Assembly: GCF_051014445.1 (NCBI RefSeq)
Contig: NC_135136.1
Location: forward strand, 25,996,001-26,060,000
DNA length: 64,000 bases
From: Colletes latitarsis
Taxonomy: Eukaryota > Arthropoda > Insecta > Hymenoptera > Colletidae
Reading direction: 5' to 3'
The position numbers and the translations under genes were made by a program. This document shows, in pieces, positions 24,985 through 37,859 of this stretch; position 1 is the first letter of the stretch; the number at the start of each line of letters is the position of its first letter. The notes beneath the pieces were generated by a model. That model searched no databases and was not told the DNA's origin. It saw only the letters and a program-made list of their open reading frames with translations.

Positions 24985-26839
24985 GATCCGGCCAACTAAA
25001 ATGCGGAAAATGCATAATCATGAGTCACATGCGGGCATAACCCAGACCTAACCCAGACCTAACCGGTGTTCCCGAGTAAAAAACTGACCGAATCCAGGTT
25101 TAGTTGACTGTTACTGTGTGGTACCACATTACTACGTGATTCAAACCCGAAAAAACCATGGATCTGGCCAACAAGTATGCGAAGAAGGCAAAATCATGAG
25201 CCAGATGCGGGCATAACCCAGACCTAACCCAGACCTAACCGGTCTGCTCCTCTAAAATATTGATGGAAACCAGGTCTAATTGTCAGTTTCAGTGTGGTAC
25301 CACATTACTCCGTGATTCAAGCCAGAGGAGAACCAGGATCTGGCCAACAAGAATGCGGAAAGGCAAAATCATGAGCCAGATGCGGGCATAACCCAGACCT
25401 AACCCAGACCTAACCGGTGTTATACTCTAAAATATTGATCGAATCCAAGTTTAACGGACTGTTTCTGTGTGGTACCACATTACTGCGTGATTCAAACCCG
25501 AAAAAACGCAGGATCTGTCCAACAAGAATGCGGAAAAGGCAAAATCATGAGCCAGATGCGGTCAAAACCCAGAACTAACCCAGACCTAACCGGTGTTACC
25601 AACTAAAATATTGGTCGGAACCAGGTTTAATTGTCTGTTTCAGTGAGGTGTCACATTACTACGTGTTTCAAACCAGAGAAAACCAAGGATCTGGCCAACA
25701 TGAATGCGGAAAAGGCACAATAATGAGCCAGATGCGGACATAACCCAGACCTAACCCAGACCTAACCGGTGTTCCCGACTAAAATACTGACCGAATCCAG
25801 GTTTAATGGACTGTTTCAGTGTGGTACCATAATTACTACGTGATTCATACCCGAAAAAACCCAGGATCTGACCAACAAGTATGCGAAGAAGTCAAAATCA
25901 TGAGCCAGATGCGGGCATCACCCAGACCTCACCCAGACCTAATCGGTTTCATCCTCTAAAATATTGATCGAAACCAGGTTTAATTGTCTGTTTCAGTGAG
26001 GTACCACATTACTACGTGATTGAAACCAGAGAAAACCAAGGATCTGTCCAACAAGAATGCGGAAAAGGCAAAATCATGAGCCAGATGGGGGCATAACCCA
26101 GACCTAACCCAGACCTAACCGGTGTTGTCCTCTAAAATATTGATCAGAACCACGTTTAATTGTCTGTTTCAGTGAGGTGTCACATTACTACATGATTCAA
26201 ACCAGAGAAAACCAAGGATCTGCCCAACAAGAATGCGGAAAAGGCAAAATCATGAGCCAGATGGGGGCATAACCCAGACCAAACCCAGACGTAACCGGTG
26301 TTATCCTCTAAAATATTGATCGGAACCACGTTTAATTGTCTGTTTCAGTGAGGTGTCACATTACTACATGATTCAAACCAGAGAAAACCAAGGAACTGGC
26401 CAACAAGAATGCGGAAAAGGCAAAATCATGAGCCAGATGCGGGCATAACCCAAACCTAACCCAGACCTAACCGGTGTTATCTTCTAAAATATTGATCAGA
26501 ACCACGTTTAATTGTCTGTTTCAGTGAGGTGTCACATTACTACATGATTCAAACCAGAGAAAACCAAGGATCTGGCCAACAAGAATGCGGAAAAGGCAAA
26601 ATCATGAGCCAGATGGGGGCATAACCCAGACCTAACCCAGACCTAACCGGTTTTATCCTCTAAAATATTGATCGAAACCAAGTTTAATGGACTGTTTCAG
26701 TGTGGTACTATAATTACTACGTGATTCATACCCGAAAAAACCCAGGATCTGACCAACAAGTATGCGAAGAAGGCAAAATCATGAGCCAGATGCGTGCATA
26801 ACCCAGACCTAACCCAGACCTAATCGGTTTCATACACTA
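24985..26839 (+). repeat. Mosaic of HOR-2-like and type A/B monomers
   Basis: From about 24902 the sequence follows HOR-2 copy 1 at +14,262 bp (CAACTAAAATGCGG at 10731 and 24993) to about 25493. It then passes through unrelated monomers and picks HOR-2 up again around GCCAACATGAATGCGG and CGGGCATCACCCAGACCTC (25.68-25.95 kb). The remainder is A and B monomers like the left end of HOR-1. Confidence 0.75.
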
Positions 26840-28952
26840 AAATATTGATCGAAACCAGGTTTAATTGTCTGCTTCAGTGTGGTACCACATTACTACGTGA
26901 TTGAAACCAGAGAAAACCAAGGACCTGGCCAACATGAATGCGGAAAAGGCAAAATCATGAGCCAGATGGGGGCATAACCCAGACCTAACCCAGACCTAAC
27001 CGGTGTTGTCCTCTAAAATATTGATCAGAACCACGTTTAATTGTCTGTTTCAGTGAGGTGTGACATTACTACATGATTCAGACCAGAGAAAACCAAGGAT
27101 CCGGCCAACAAGAATTAGGAAAAGGCAAAATCATGAGCGAGATGCGGGCATAACCCAAACCTTACCCAGACCTAACCGGTGTTATCCTCTAAAATACTGA
27201 TCGAAACCAGGTTTAATTGACTGTTTCAACGTGGTACCACATTACTACGTGATTCAAACCCTAAAAAACTCAGGATTTGGCCAACGAGTATGCGAAGAAG
27301 GCACAATCATGAGCCCGATGCGGGCATAACCCAGACCTAACCCAGACCTAACCGGTCTTATCCTCTAAAATATTGATCGAAACCAGGTTTAATTGTCAGT
27401 TTCAGTGTCGTACCACATTACTACGTGATTCAAGCCAGAGAAAATCCAGGACCTGGCCACCAAGAATTCGGAAAAGGCAAAATCATGAGCCAGATGGGGG
27501 CATAACCCAGACCTAACCCAGACCTAACCGGTGTTATCCTCTTAAATATTGATCGAAACCAGGTTTAATTGTCTGTTTCATTATGGTACCACATTACTAT
27601 GTGATTGAAACCAGAGAAAACCAAGGACCTGGCCAACAAGAATGCGAAGAAGGCAAAATCATGAGCCAGATGGGGGCATAACCCAGACCTAACGCAGACC
27701 TAACCGGTGTTATCCCCTAAAATGTGGGTCGAAACCAGATTTATTTGACTGTTTCAGTGTGGTACCACATTAGTACGTGATTCAAACCCGAAAAAACTCA
27801 GGATCTGGCCAACAAGGATGCGAAGAAGGCAAAATCATGAGCCAGATGCGGGCATAACCCAGACCTAACCCAGACCTAACCGGTGTCATCCTCTAAAATA
27901 TTGATCGAAACCAAGTTTAATTGTCTGTTTCATTGTGGTACCAAATTACTACGTGATTGATACCAGAGAAAACCAAGGATCCGGCCATCAAGAATGCGGA
28001 AAAGGCAAAATCATGAGTCACATGCGGGCATAACCCAGACCTAACCCAGACCTAACCGGCGTTCCCGACTAAAAAACTGACCGAATCCAGGTTTAAATGA
28101 CTGTTACTGTGTGGTACCACATTACTACGTGATTCAAACCCGAAAAAACCATGGATCTGGCCAACAAGTATGCGAAGAAGGCAAAATCATGAGTCACATG
28201 CGGTCATAACCCAGACCTAACACAGACCTAACCGGTGTTACCGACTAAAATATTGGTCGGAACCAGGTTTAATTGTCTGTTTCAGTAAGGTGTCACATTG
28301 CTACGTGTTTCAAACCAGAGAAAACCCAGGATCTGGCCAACAAGTATGCGAAGAACGCAAAATCATGAGCCAGATGCGGGCTTAACCCAGACCTAACCCA
28401 GACCTAACCGGTGTTACCGACTAAAATACTGACCGAATCCAGGTTTAATTGACTGTTACTGTGTGGTATCTCATTACTACGTGATACAAACCCGAAAAAA
28501 CCAAGGATCTGGCCAACAAGTATGCGAAGAAGGCAAAATCATGAGCCAGATGCGGGCATAACCCAGACCTGACTCAGACCTAACCGGTTTTATCCTCTAA
28601 TATGTGGATCGAAACCAGGTTTAATTGACTGTTTCAGTGTGGTACCACATTACTACGTGATTCAAACCCTAAAAAACCCAGGATCTGGCCAACAAGTATG
28701 CGAAGAAGGCAAAATCACGAGCCAGATGCGGGCATAACCCAGACCTAACCCAGACCTAACCGGTGTTATCCTCTAAAATATTGATCGAAACCAGGTTTAA
28801 TTGCCTGTTTCATTGTGGAACCACATTACTTACGTGATTGAATCCAGAGAAAACCAAGGATCTGTCCAACAAGAATGCGGAAAAGGCAAAATCATGAGCC
28901 AGATGCGGGCATAACCCAAACCTAACCCAGACCTAACCGGTGTTATCTTCTA
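26840..28952 (+). repeat. HOR-4 copy A (2,113 bp)
   Basis: Starts at a monomer with TGTCTGCTTCAGTGTGG, and the same monomer starts copy B 2,113 bp later. Contains the AATGTGGGTCGAAACCAG and CCATCAAGAATGCGG variants and a run ending ACCTGACTCAGACC. Confidence 0.87.
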
Positions 28953-30741
28953 AAATATTGATCGAAACCAGGTTTAATTGTCTGCTTCAGTGTGGTACCA
29001 CATTACTACGTGATTGAAACCAGAGAAAACCAAGGACATGGCCAACATGAATGCGGAAAAGGCAAAATCATGAGCCAGATGGGGGCATAACCCAGACCTA
29101 ACCCAGACCTAACCGGTGTTGTCCTCTAAAATATTGATCAGAACCACGTTTAATTGTCTGTTTCAGTGAGGTGTCACATTACTACATGATTCAAACCAGA
29201 GAAAACCAAGGATCTGGCCAACAAGAATGCGGAAAAGGCAAAATCATGAGCCAGATGGGAGCATAACCCAGACCAAACCCAGACGTAACCGGTGTTATCC
29301 TCTAAAATATTGATCGGAACCACGTTTAATTGTCTGTTTCAGTGAGGTGTCACATTACTACATGATTCAAACCAGAGAAAACCAAGGATCCGGCCAACAA
29401 GAATTAGGAAAAGGCAAAATCATGAGCCAGATGCGGGCATAACCCAAACCTTACACAGACCTAACCGGTGTTATCCTCTAAAATACTGATCGAAACCAGG
29501 TTTAATTGACTGTTTCAACGTGGTACCACATTACTAGGTGATTCAAACCCTAAAAAACTCAGGATTTGGCCAACGAGTATGCGAAGAAGGCGCAATCATG
29601 AGCCCGATGCGGGCATAACCCAGACCTAACCCAGACCTAACCGGTCTTATCCTCTAAAATATTGATCGAAACCAGGTTTAATTGTCAGTTTCAGTGTCGT
29701 ACCACATTACTACGTGATTCAAGCCAGAGAAAATCCAGGATCTGGCCACCAAGAATTCGGAAAAGGCAAAATCATGAGCCAGATGGGGGCATAACCCAGA
29801 CCTAACCCAGACCTAACCGGTGTTATCCTCTTAAATATTGATCGAAACCAGGTTTAATTGTCTGTTTCATTATGGTACCACATTACTATGTGATTGAAAC
29901 CAGAGAAAACCAAGGACCTGGCCAACAAGAATGCGAAGAAGGCAAAATCATGAGCCAGATGGGGGCATAACCCAGACCTAACGCAGACCTAACCGGTGTT
30001 ATCCCCTAAAATGTGGGTCGAAACCAGATTTATTTGACTGTTTCAGTGTGGTACCACATTAGTACGTGATTCAAACCCGAAAAAACTCAGGATCTGGCCA
30101 ACAAGGATGCGAAGAAGGCAAAATCATGAGCCAGATGCGGGCATAACCCAGACCTAACCCAGACCTAACCGGTGTCATCCTCTAAAATATTGATCGAAAC
30201 CAAGTTTAATTGTCTGTTTCATTGTGGTACCAAATTACTACGTGATTGATACCAGAGAAAACCAAGGATCCGGCCATCAAGAATGCGGAAAAGGCAAAAT
30301 CATGAGTCACATGCGGTCATAACCCAGACCTAACACAGACCTAACCGGTGTTACCGACTAAAATATTGGTCGGAACCAGGTTTAATTGTCTGTTTCAGTA
30401 AGGTGTCACATTGCTACGTGTTTCAAACCAGAGAAAACCCAGGATCTGGCCAACAAGTATGCGAAGAACGCAAAATCATGAGCCAGATGCGGGCTTAACC
30501 CAGACCTAACCCAGACCTAACCGGTGTTACCGACTAAAATACTGACCGAATCCAGGTTTAATTGACTGTTACTGTGTGGTATCACATTACTACGTGATAC
30601 AAACCCGAAAAAACCAAGAATCTGGCCAACAAGTATGCGAAGAAGGCAAAATCATGAGCCAGATGCGGGCATAACCCAGACCTGACTCAGACCTAACCGG
30701 TTTTATCCTCTAAAATGTGGATCGAAACCAGGTTTAATTGT
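28953..30741 (+). repeat. HOR-4 copy B (one monomer gained, one lost)
   Basis: Offset to copy A is 2,113 at first, 2,289 after an extra type A monomer (about 29.14-29.32 kb), and 2,113 again after a monomer loss at about 30310. Diverges at about 30742. Confidence 0.86.
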
Positions 30742-32029
30742 CTGTTTCATTGTGGTACCAAATTACTACGTGATTGAAACCAGAGAAAACCAAGGACCTG
30801 GCCAACAAGAATGCGGAAAAGGCAAAATCATGAGTCACATGCGGGCATAACCCAGACCTGACTCAGACCTAACCGGTTTTATCCTCTAAAATGTGGATCG
30901 AAACCAGGTTTAATTGACTGTTTCAGTGTGGTACCACATTAGTACGTGATTCAAACCCGAAAAAACTCAGGATCTGGCCAACAAGGATGCGAAGAAGGCA
31001 AAATCATGAGCCAGATGCGGGCATAACCCAGACCTAACCCACACCTAACCGGTGTCATCCTCTAAAATATTGATCGAAACCAAGTTTAATTGTCTGTTTC
31101 ATTGTGGTACCAAATTACTACGTGATTGATACCAGAGAAAACCAAGGATCCGGCCATCAAGAATGCGGAAAAGGCAAAATCATGAGTCACATGCGGGCAT
31201 AACCCAGACCTAACCCAGACCTAACCGGCGTTCCCGACTAAAAAACTGACCGAATCCAGGTTTAAATGACTGTTACTGTGTGGTACCACATTACTACGTG
31301 ATTCAAACCCGAAAAAACCATGGATCTGGCCAACAAGTATGCGAAGAAGGCAAAATCATGAGTCACATGCGGTCATAACCCAGACCTAACACAGACCTAA
31401 CCGGTGTTACCGACTAAAATATTGGTCGGAACCAGGTTTAATTGTCTGTTTCAGTAAGGTGTCACATTGCTACGTGTTTCAAACCAGAGAAAACCCAGGA
31501 TCTGGCCAACAAGTATGCGAAGAACGCAAAATCATGAGCCAGATGCGGGCTTAACCCAGACCTAACCCAGACCTAACCGGTGTTACCGACTAAAATACTG
31601 ACCGAATCCAGGTTTAATTGACTGTTACTGTGTGGTATCACATTACTACATGATACAAACCCGAAAAAACCAAGGATCTGGCCAACAAGTATGCGAAGAA
31701 GGCAAAATCATGAGCCAGATGCGGGCATAAACCAGACCTGACTCAGACCTAACCGGTTTTATCCTCTAAAATGTGGATCGAAACCAGGTTTAATTGACTG
31801 TTTCAGTGTGGTACCACATTACTACGTGATTCAAACCCTAAAAAACCCAGGATCTGCCCAACAAGTATGCGAAGAAGGCAAAATCACGAGCCAGATGCGG
31901 GCATAACCCAGACCTAACCCAGACCTAACCGGTGTTATCCTCTAAAATATTGATCGAAACCAGGTTTAATTGCCTGTTTCATTGTGGAACCACATTACTT
32001 ACGTGATTGAATCCAGAGAAAACCAAGGA
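30742..32029 (+). repeat. HOR-4 partial copy C (1,056-bp step)
   Basis: GAGTCACATGCGGTC recurs at 30304 and 31360, a 1,056-bp (six-monomer) step. The segment matches copy A at +3,169 bp, that is 2,113 + 1,056. It ends where CCAAGGATCCTGCC replaces CCAAGGATCTGTCC. Confidence 0.82.
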
Positions 32030-34339
32030 TCCTGCCAACAAGAATGCGGAAAAGGCAAAATCATGAGTCAGATGCGGGCATAACCCAGACCTAACCCAGA
32101 CCTAACCGGTGTTCCTGACTAAAATACTGACCGTATCCAGGTTTAATTGACTGTTACTGTGTGGTACCACATTACTACGTGATTCAAACCCGGAAATTCC
32201 CAGGATCTGAGCAACAAGTATGCGAAGAAGGCACAATCATGAGCCAGATGCGGGCATAACCCAAACCTAACCCAGACCCAACCGGTGTTATCCTCTAAAA
32301 TACTGATCGAAACCAGGTTTAATTGACTGTTTCAACGTGGTACCACATTACTACGTGATTCAAACCTTAAAGAACTCAGGATCTGGCCAACAAGTATGCG
32401 AAGAAGGCAAAATCATGAGCCAGATGCGGGCATAACCCATACCTAACCCAGACCTAACCGGTCTTATCCTCTAAAATATTGATGGAAACGAGGTCTAATT
32501 GTCAGTTTCAGTGTCGTACCACATTACTACGTGATTGAAACCAGAGAAAACCAAGGATCTGGCCAACAAGAATGCGGAAAAGGCAAAATCATGAGCCAGA
32601 TGGGGGCATAACCCAGACCAAACCCAGACGTAACCGGTGTTATCCTCTAAAATATTGATCGGAACCACGTTTAATTGTGTGTTTCAGTGAGGTGTCACAT
32701 TACTACATGATTCAAACCAGAGAAAACCAAGGATCCGGCCAACAAGAATGCGGAAATGGCAAAATCAGGAGCCAGATGCGGGCATAACCCAGACCTAACC
32801 CAGACCTAACCGGTCTGATCCATTAAAATATTGATGGAAACCAGGTCTAATTGTCAGTTTCAGTGTCGTACCACATTACTACGTGATTCAAGCTAGAGAA
32901 AAACCAGGATCTGGCCAACAAGAATGCGGAAAAGGCAAAATCATGAGTCAGATGCGGGCATAACCCAGACCTAACCCAGACCTAACCGGCCTTATCCTCT
33001 AAAATATTGATCGAAACCAGGTTTAATTGTCAGTTTCAGTGTCGTACCACATTACTACGTGATTCAAGCCAGAGAAAAACCAGGATCTGGCCAACAAGAA
33101 TTCGGAAAAGGCAAAATCATGAGCCAGATGGGGGCATAACCCAGACCTAACCCAGACCTAACCGGTGTTATCCTCTTAAATATTGATCGAAACCAGGTTT
33201 AATTGTCTGTTTCATTATGGTACCACATTACTATGTGATTGAAACCAGAGAAAACCAAGGATCTGGCCAACAAGAATGCGAAGAAGGCAAAATCATGAGT
33301 CACATGCGGGCATAACCCAGACCTAACCGGTGTTCCCGACTAAAAAACTGACCGAATCCAGGTTTAATTGACTGTTACTGTGTGGTACCACATTACTACG
33401 TGATTCAAACCCGAAAAAACCATGGATCTGGCCAACAAGTATGGGAAGAAGGCAAAATCATGAGCCAGATGCGGGCTTAACCCAGACCTGACACAGACCT
33501 AACCTGTTTTATCCTCCAAAATGTGGATCGAAACCAGGTTTAATTGACTGTTTCAGTGTGGTACCACATTACTACGTGATTCAAACCCTAAAAAACCCAG
33601 GATCTGGCCAACAAGTATGCGAAGAAGGCAAAATCACGAGCCAGATGCGGGCATAACCCAGACCTAACCCAGACGTAACCGGTGTTATCCTCTAAAATAT
33701 TGATCGGAACCACGTTTAATTGTCTGTTTCAGTGAGGTGTCACATTACTACATGTTTCAAACCAGAGAGAACCAAGGATCTGGCCAACAAGAATGCGGAA
33801 ATGGCAAAATCATGAGCCAGATGCGGCCATAACCCAGACCTAACACAGACCTAACCGGTGTTACCGACTAAAATATTGGTCGGAACCAGGTTTAATTGTC
33901 TGTTTCAATAAGGTGTCACATTGCTACGTGTTTCAAACCAGGGAAAACCCAGGATCTGGCCAACAAGAATGCGAAGAAGGCAAAATCATGAGCCAGATGC
34001 GGGCATAACCCAGTCCTAACTCAGACCTAACTGGTTTTATCCTCTAAAATGTTGATGGAAACGAGGTCTAATTGTCAGTTTCAGTGTCGTACCACATTAC
34101 TACGTGATTGAAACCAGAGAAAACCAAGGAACTGGCCAACAAGAATGCGAAGAAGGCAAAATCATGAGCCAGATTCCGGCATAACCCAGACCTAACCCAG
34201 ACCTAACCGGTGTTATCCTCTAAAATATTGATCGAAACCAGGTTTAATTGTCTGTTTCAGTGTGGTACCACATTACTATGTGATACAAACCCGAAAAAAC
34301 CATGGATCTGGCCAACAAGTATGCGAAGAAGGCAAAATC
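32030..34339 (+). repeat. More diverged mixed monomers
   Basis: No long near-identical tandem copy was seen here. About 31.95-32.56 kb echoes 37.21-37.83 kb at +5,265 bp, and about 33.47-33.76 kb echoes 36.81-37.10 kb at +3,339 bp. Monomers of types A, C, D and F-like with GATTCAAGCTAGAG are interleaved. A 165-bp monomer lies at 33178-33342. Confidence 0.75.
33178..33342 (+). repeat. 165-bp monomer
   Basis: Single CCCAGACCTAA before ACCGGTGTTCCC; otherwise an ordinary CATTATGGTACC variant monomer. Confidence 0.84.
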
Positions 34340-35450
34340 ATGGGCCAGATGCGGGCATAATCCAGACCTAACCCAGACCTAACCGGCCTGGTCCTCTAAA
34401 ATATTGATGGAAACCAGGTCTAATTGTCAGTCTCAGTGTGGTACCACATTACTACGTGATCAAGCCAGAGAAAAACCAGGATCTGGCCAGCAAGAATGTG
34501 GAAAGGCAAAATCATGAGCCAGATGCGGGCATAACCCAGGCCTAACCCAGAGCTAACCGGTGTTATACTCTAAAATATTGATCGAATCCAAGTTTAACGG
34601 ACTGTTTCTGCGTGGTACCACATTACTGCGTGATTCAAACCCGAAAAAACCCAGGATCTGGCCAACAAGAATGCGGAAAAGGCAAAATCATGAGCCAGAT
34701 GCGGTCATAACCCAGACCTAACCCAGACCTAATCAGATTTATCCTCTAAAACATTGGTCGAAACCAGGCTTAATTGTCTGTTTCTGTGTGGTTCCACATT
34801 ACTACGTGATTCAAACCCTAATAAACCCAGGATCTGGCCAACAAGTATGCGAAGAAGGCAAAATCATGAGCCAGATGCGGGCATAACCCAGTCCTAACTC
34901 AGACCTAACCGGTTTTATCCTCTAAAATGTGGATCGAATCCAGCTTTAATTGACTGTTTCAGTGTGGTACCACATTACTACATGATTCAAACCCGAAAAA
35001 ACCCAGGATCTGGCCAACAAGTATGCGAAGAAGGCAAAATCATGAGCCAGACGCGGGCATAACCCAGACCTAACCAGTGTTATCCTTTAAAATGTGGATA
35101 GAAACCAGGTTTAATTGACTGTTTCAATGTGGTACCACATTACGACGCGATTCAAACCCGAAAAAACCCAGGACCTGGCCAACAAGTATGCGGAAAAGGC
35201 AAAAACATGAGCCAGATGCGGGCATAACCCAGACTTAACCCAGACCTAACCGGTGTTAGCGATTAAAATACTGACGGAATCCAGGTTTAATTGACTGTTA
35301 CTGTGGTACCACATTACTACGTGAATCAAACCCGGAAATTCCCAGGATCTGAGCAATAAGTATGCGAAGAAGGCAGAATCATGAGCCCGATGCGGGCATA
35401 ACCCAGACCTAACCCAGACCTAACCCAGACCTAACCGGTGTTATCCTCTT
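34340..35450 (+). repeat. HOR-5 copy 1
   Basis: Matches 37.86-39.14 kb: GGCCTGGTCC at 34385 and 37901 (offset 3,516), then ATCCTCTAAA at 34741 and 38433 (offset 3,692), the later copy having one extra monomer. Includes the first type G and type I monomers of the window, a 165-bp monomer at 34925-35089, and a monomer with three 11-bp units (35266-35450, 185 bp because GTTACTGTGG has also lost GT). Confidence 0.85.
34925..35089 (+). repeat. 165-bp monomer
   Basis: One CCCAGACCTAA only, running straight into CCAGTGTTATCC with the ACCGGT site changed to ACCAGT. Its HOR-5 partner is 38617-38781 and is also 165 bp, so the loss predates that duplication. Confidence 0.86.
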
Positions 35451-37859
35451 AAATATTGATCGAAACCAGGTTTAATTGTCTGTTTCATTATGGTACCACA
35501 TTACTATGTGATTGAAACCAGAGAAAACCAAGGATCTGGCCAACAAGAATGCGAAGAAGGCAAAATCATGAGCCAGATGGGGGCATAACCCAGACCTAAC
35601 GCAGACCTAACCGGTGTTATCCCCTAAAATGTGGGTCGAAACCAGGTTTAATTGACTGTTTCAGTGTGGTACCACATTAGTACGTGATTCAAACCCGAAA
35701 AAACTCAGGATCTGGCCAACAAGGATGCGAAGAAGGCAAAACCATGAGCCAGATGCGGGCATAACCCAGACCTAACCTAGACCTAACCGGTGTTATCCTC
35801 TAAAATATTGATCGAAACCAAGTTTAATTGTCTGTTTCATTGTGGTACCACATTACTACGTGATGGATACCAGAGAAAACCAAGGATCCGGCCAACAAGA
35901 ATGCGGAAAATGCAAAATCATGAGTCACATGCGGTCATAACCCAGACCTAACCCAGACCTAACCGGTGTTCCCGACTAAAAAACTGACCGAATCCAGGTT
36001 TAATTGACTGTTACTGTGTGGTACCACATTACGACGCGATTCAAACCCGAAAAAACCCAGGACCTGGCCAACAAGTATGCGAAGAAGGCAAAATCATGAG
36101 CCAGATGCGGGCATAACCCAGACCTAACCCAGACCTAACCGGTCTGATCCTCTAAAATATTGATGGAAACCAGGTCTAATTGTCAGTTTCAGTGTCGTAC
36201 CACATTACTACGTGATTCAAGCTAGAGAAAAACCAGGATCTGGCCAACAAGAATGCGGAACGGCAAAATCATGAGACAGATGCGGGCATAACCCAGACCT
36301 AACCCAGACCTAACCGGTGTTATACTCTAAAATATTGAACGAATCCAAGTTTAACGGACTATTTCTGTGTGGTACCACATTACTGCGTGATTCAAACCCG
36401 AAAAAACCCAGGACCTGGCCAACAAGAATGCGGAAAAGGCAAAATCATGAGCCAGATGCGGTCATAACCCAGACCTAACACAGACCTAACCGGTGTTACC
36501 GACTAAAATATTGGTCGGAACCAGGTTTAATTGTCTGTTTCAATAAGGTGTCACATTGCTACGTGTTTCAAACCAGAGAAATCCCAGGATCTGGCCAACC
36601 AGTATGCGAAGAACGCAAAATCATGAGCCAGATGCGGGCTTAACCCAGACCTAACCCAGACCTAACCGGTGTTACCGACTAAAATACTGACCGAATCCAG
36701 GTTTAATTGACTGTTACTGTGTGGTACCACATTACTACGTGATACAAATCCGAAGAAACCAAGGATCTGGCCAACAAGTATGCGAAGAAGGCAAAATCAT
36801 GAGCCAGATGCGGGCATAACCCAGACCTGACACAGACTTAACCGGTTTTATCCTCTAAAATGTGGATCGAAACCAGGTTCAATTGACTGTTTCAGTGTGG
36901 TACCACATTACTACGTGATTCAAACCCTAAAAAACCCAGGATCTGGCCAACAAGTATGCGAAGAAGGCAAAATCACGAGCCAGATGCGGGCATAACCCAG
37001 ACCTAACCCAGGCGTAACCGGTGTTATCCTCTAAAATATTGATCGGAACCACGTTTAATTGTCTGTTTCAGTGAGGTGTCACATTACTACATGTTTCAAA
37101 CCAGAGAGGACCAAGGATCTGGCCAACAAGAATGCGGAAATAGCAAAATCAGGAGCCAGATGGGGGCATAACCCAGACCTAACCCAGACCAAACCGGTGT
37201 TATCCTCTAAAATATTGATCGAAACCAGGTTTAATTGCCTGTTTCATTGTGGAACCACATTACTTACGTGATTGAATCCAGAGAAAACCAAGGATCCTGC
37301 CAACAAGAATGCGGAAAAGGCAAAATCATGAGTCAGATGCGGGCATAACCCAGACCTAACCCAGACCTAACCGGTGTTCCCGCCTAAAATACTGACCGAA
37401 TCCAGGTTTAATTGACTGTTACTGTGTGGTACCACATTACTACGTGATTCAAACCCGGAAATTCCCAGGATCTGAGCAACAAGTATGCGAAGAAGGCACA
37501 ATCATGAGCCAGATGTGGGCATAACCCAAACCTAACCCAGACCCAACCGGTGTTATCCTCTAAAATACTGATCGAAACCAGGTTTAATTGACTGTTTCAA
37601 CGTGGTACCACATTACTACGTGATTCAAACCTTAAAAAACTCAGGATCTGGCCAACAAGTATGCGAAGAAGGCAAAATCATGAGCCAGATGCGGGCATAA
37701 CCCAGTCCTAACTCAGACCTAACCGGTTTTATCCTCTAAAATATTGATGGAAACGAGGTCTAATTGTCAGTTTCAGTGTCGTACCACATTACTACGTGAT
37801 TGAAACCAGAGAAAACCAAGGAACTGGCCAACAAGTATGCGAAGAAGGCAAAATCATGA
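35451..37859 (+). repeat. Mixed monomers between HOR-5 copies
   Basis: Contains A, C, D, E and F-like types in an order seen in pieces elsewhere: CATTATGGTACC then AATGTGGGTCG as in HOR-4, and ATTACTTACGTG as at 8.9 and 32.0 kb. No gene or non-satellite insert was seen. Confidence 0.75.

Noticed and set aside
35400..35440. Interstitial telomere repeat
   Set aside because: CCTAACCC here is only the junction of the 11-bp CCCAGACCTAA unit; there is no run of 6- or 7-bp telomere repeats.
37059..37271. 70-residue open frame
   Set aside because: TTG start, translates plain satellite monomers across one monomer boundary. Point differences between monomers happen to remove stops.
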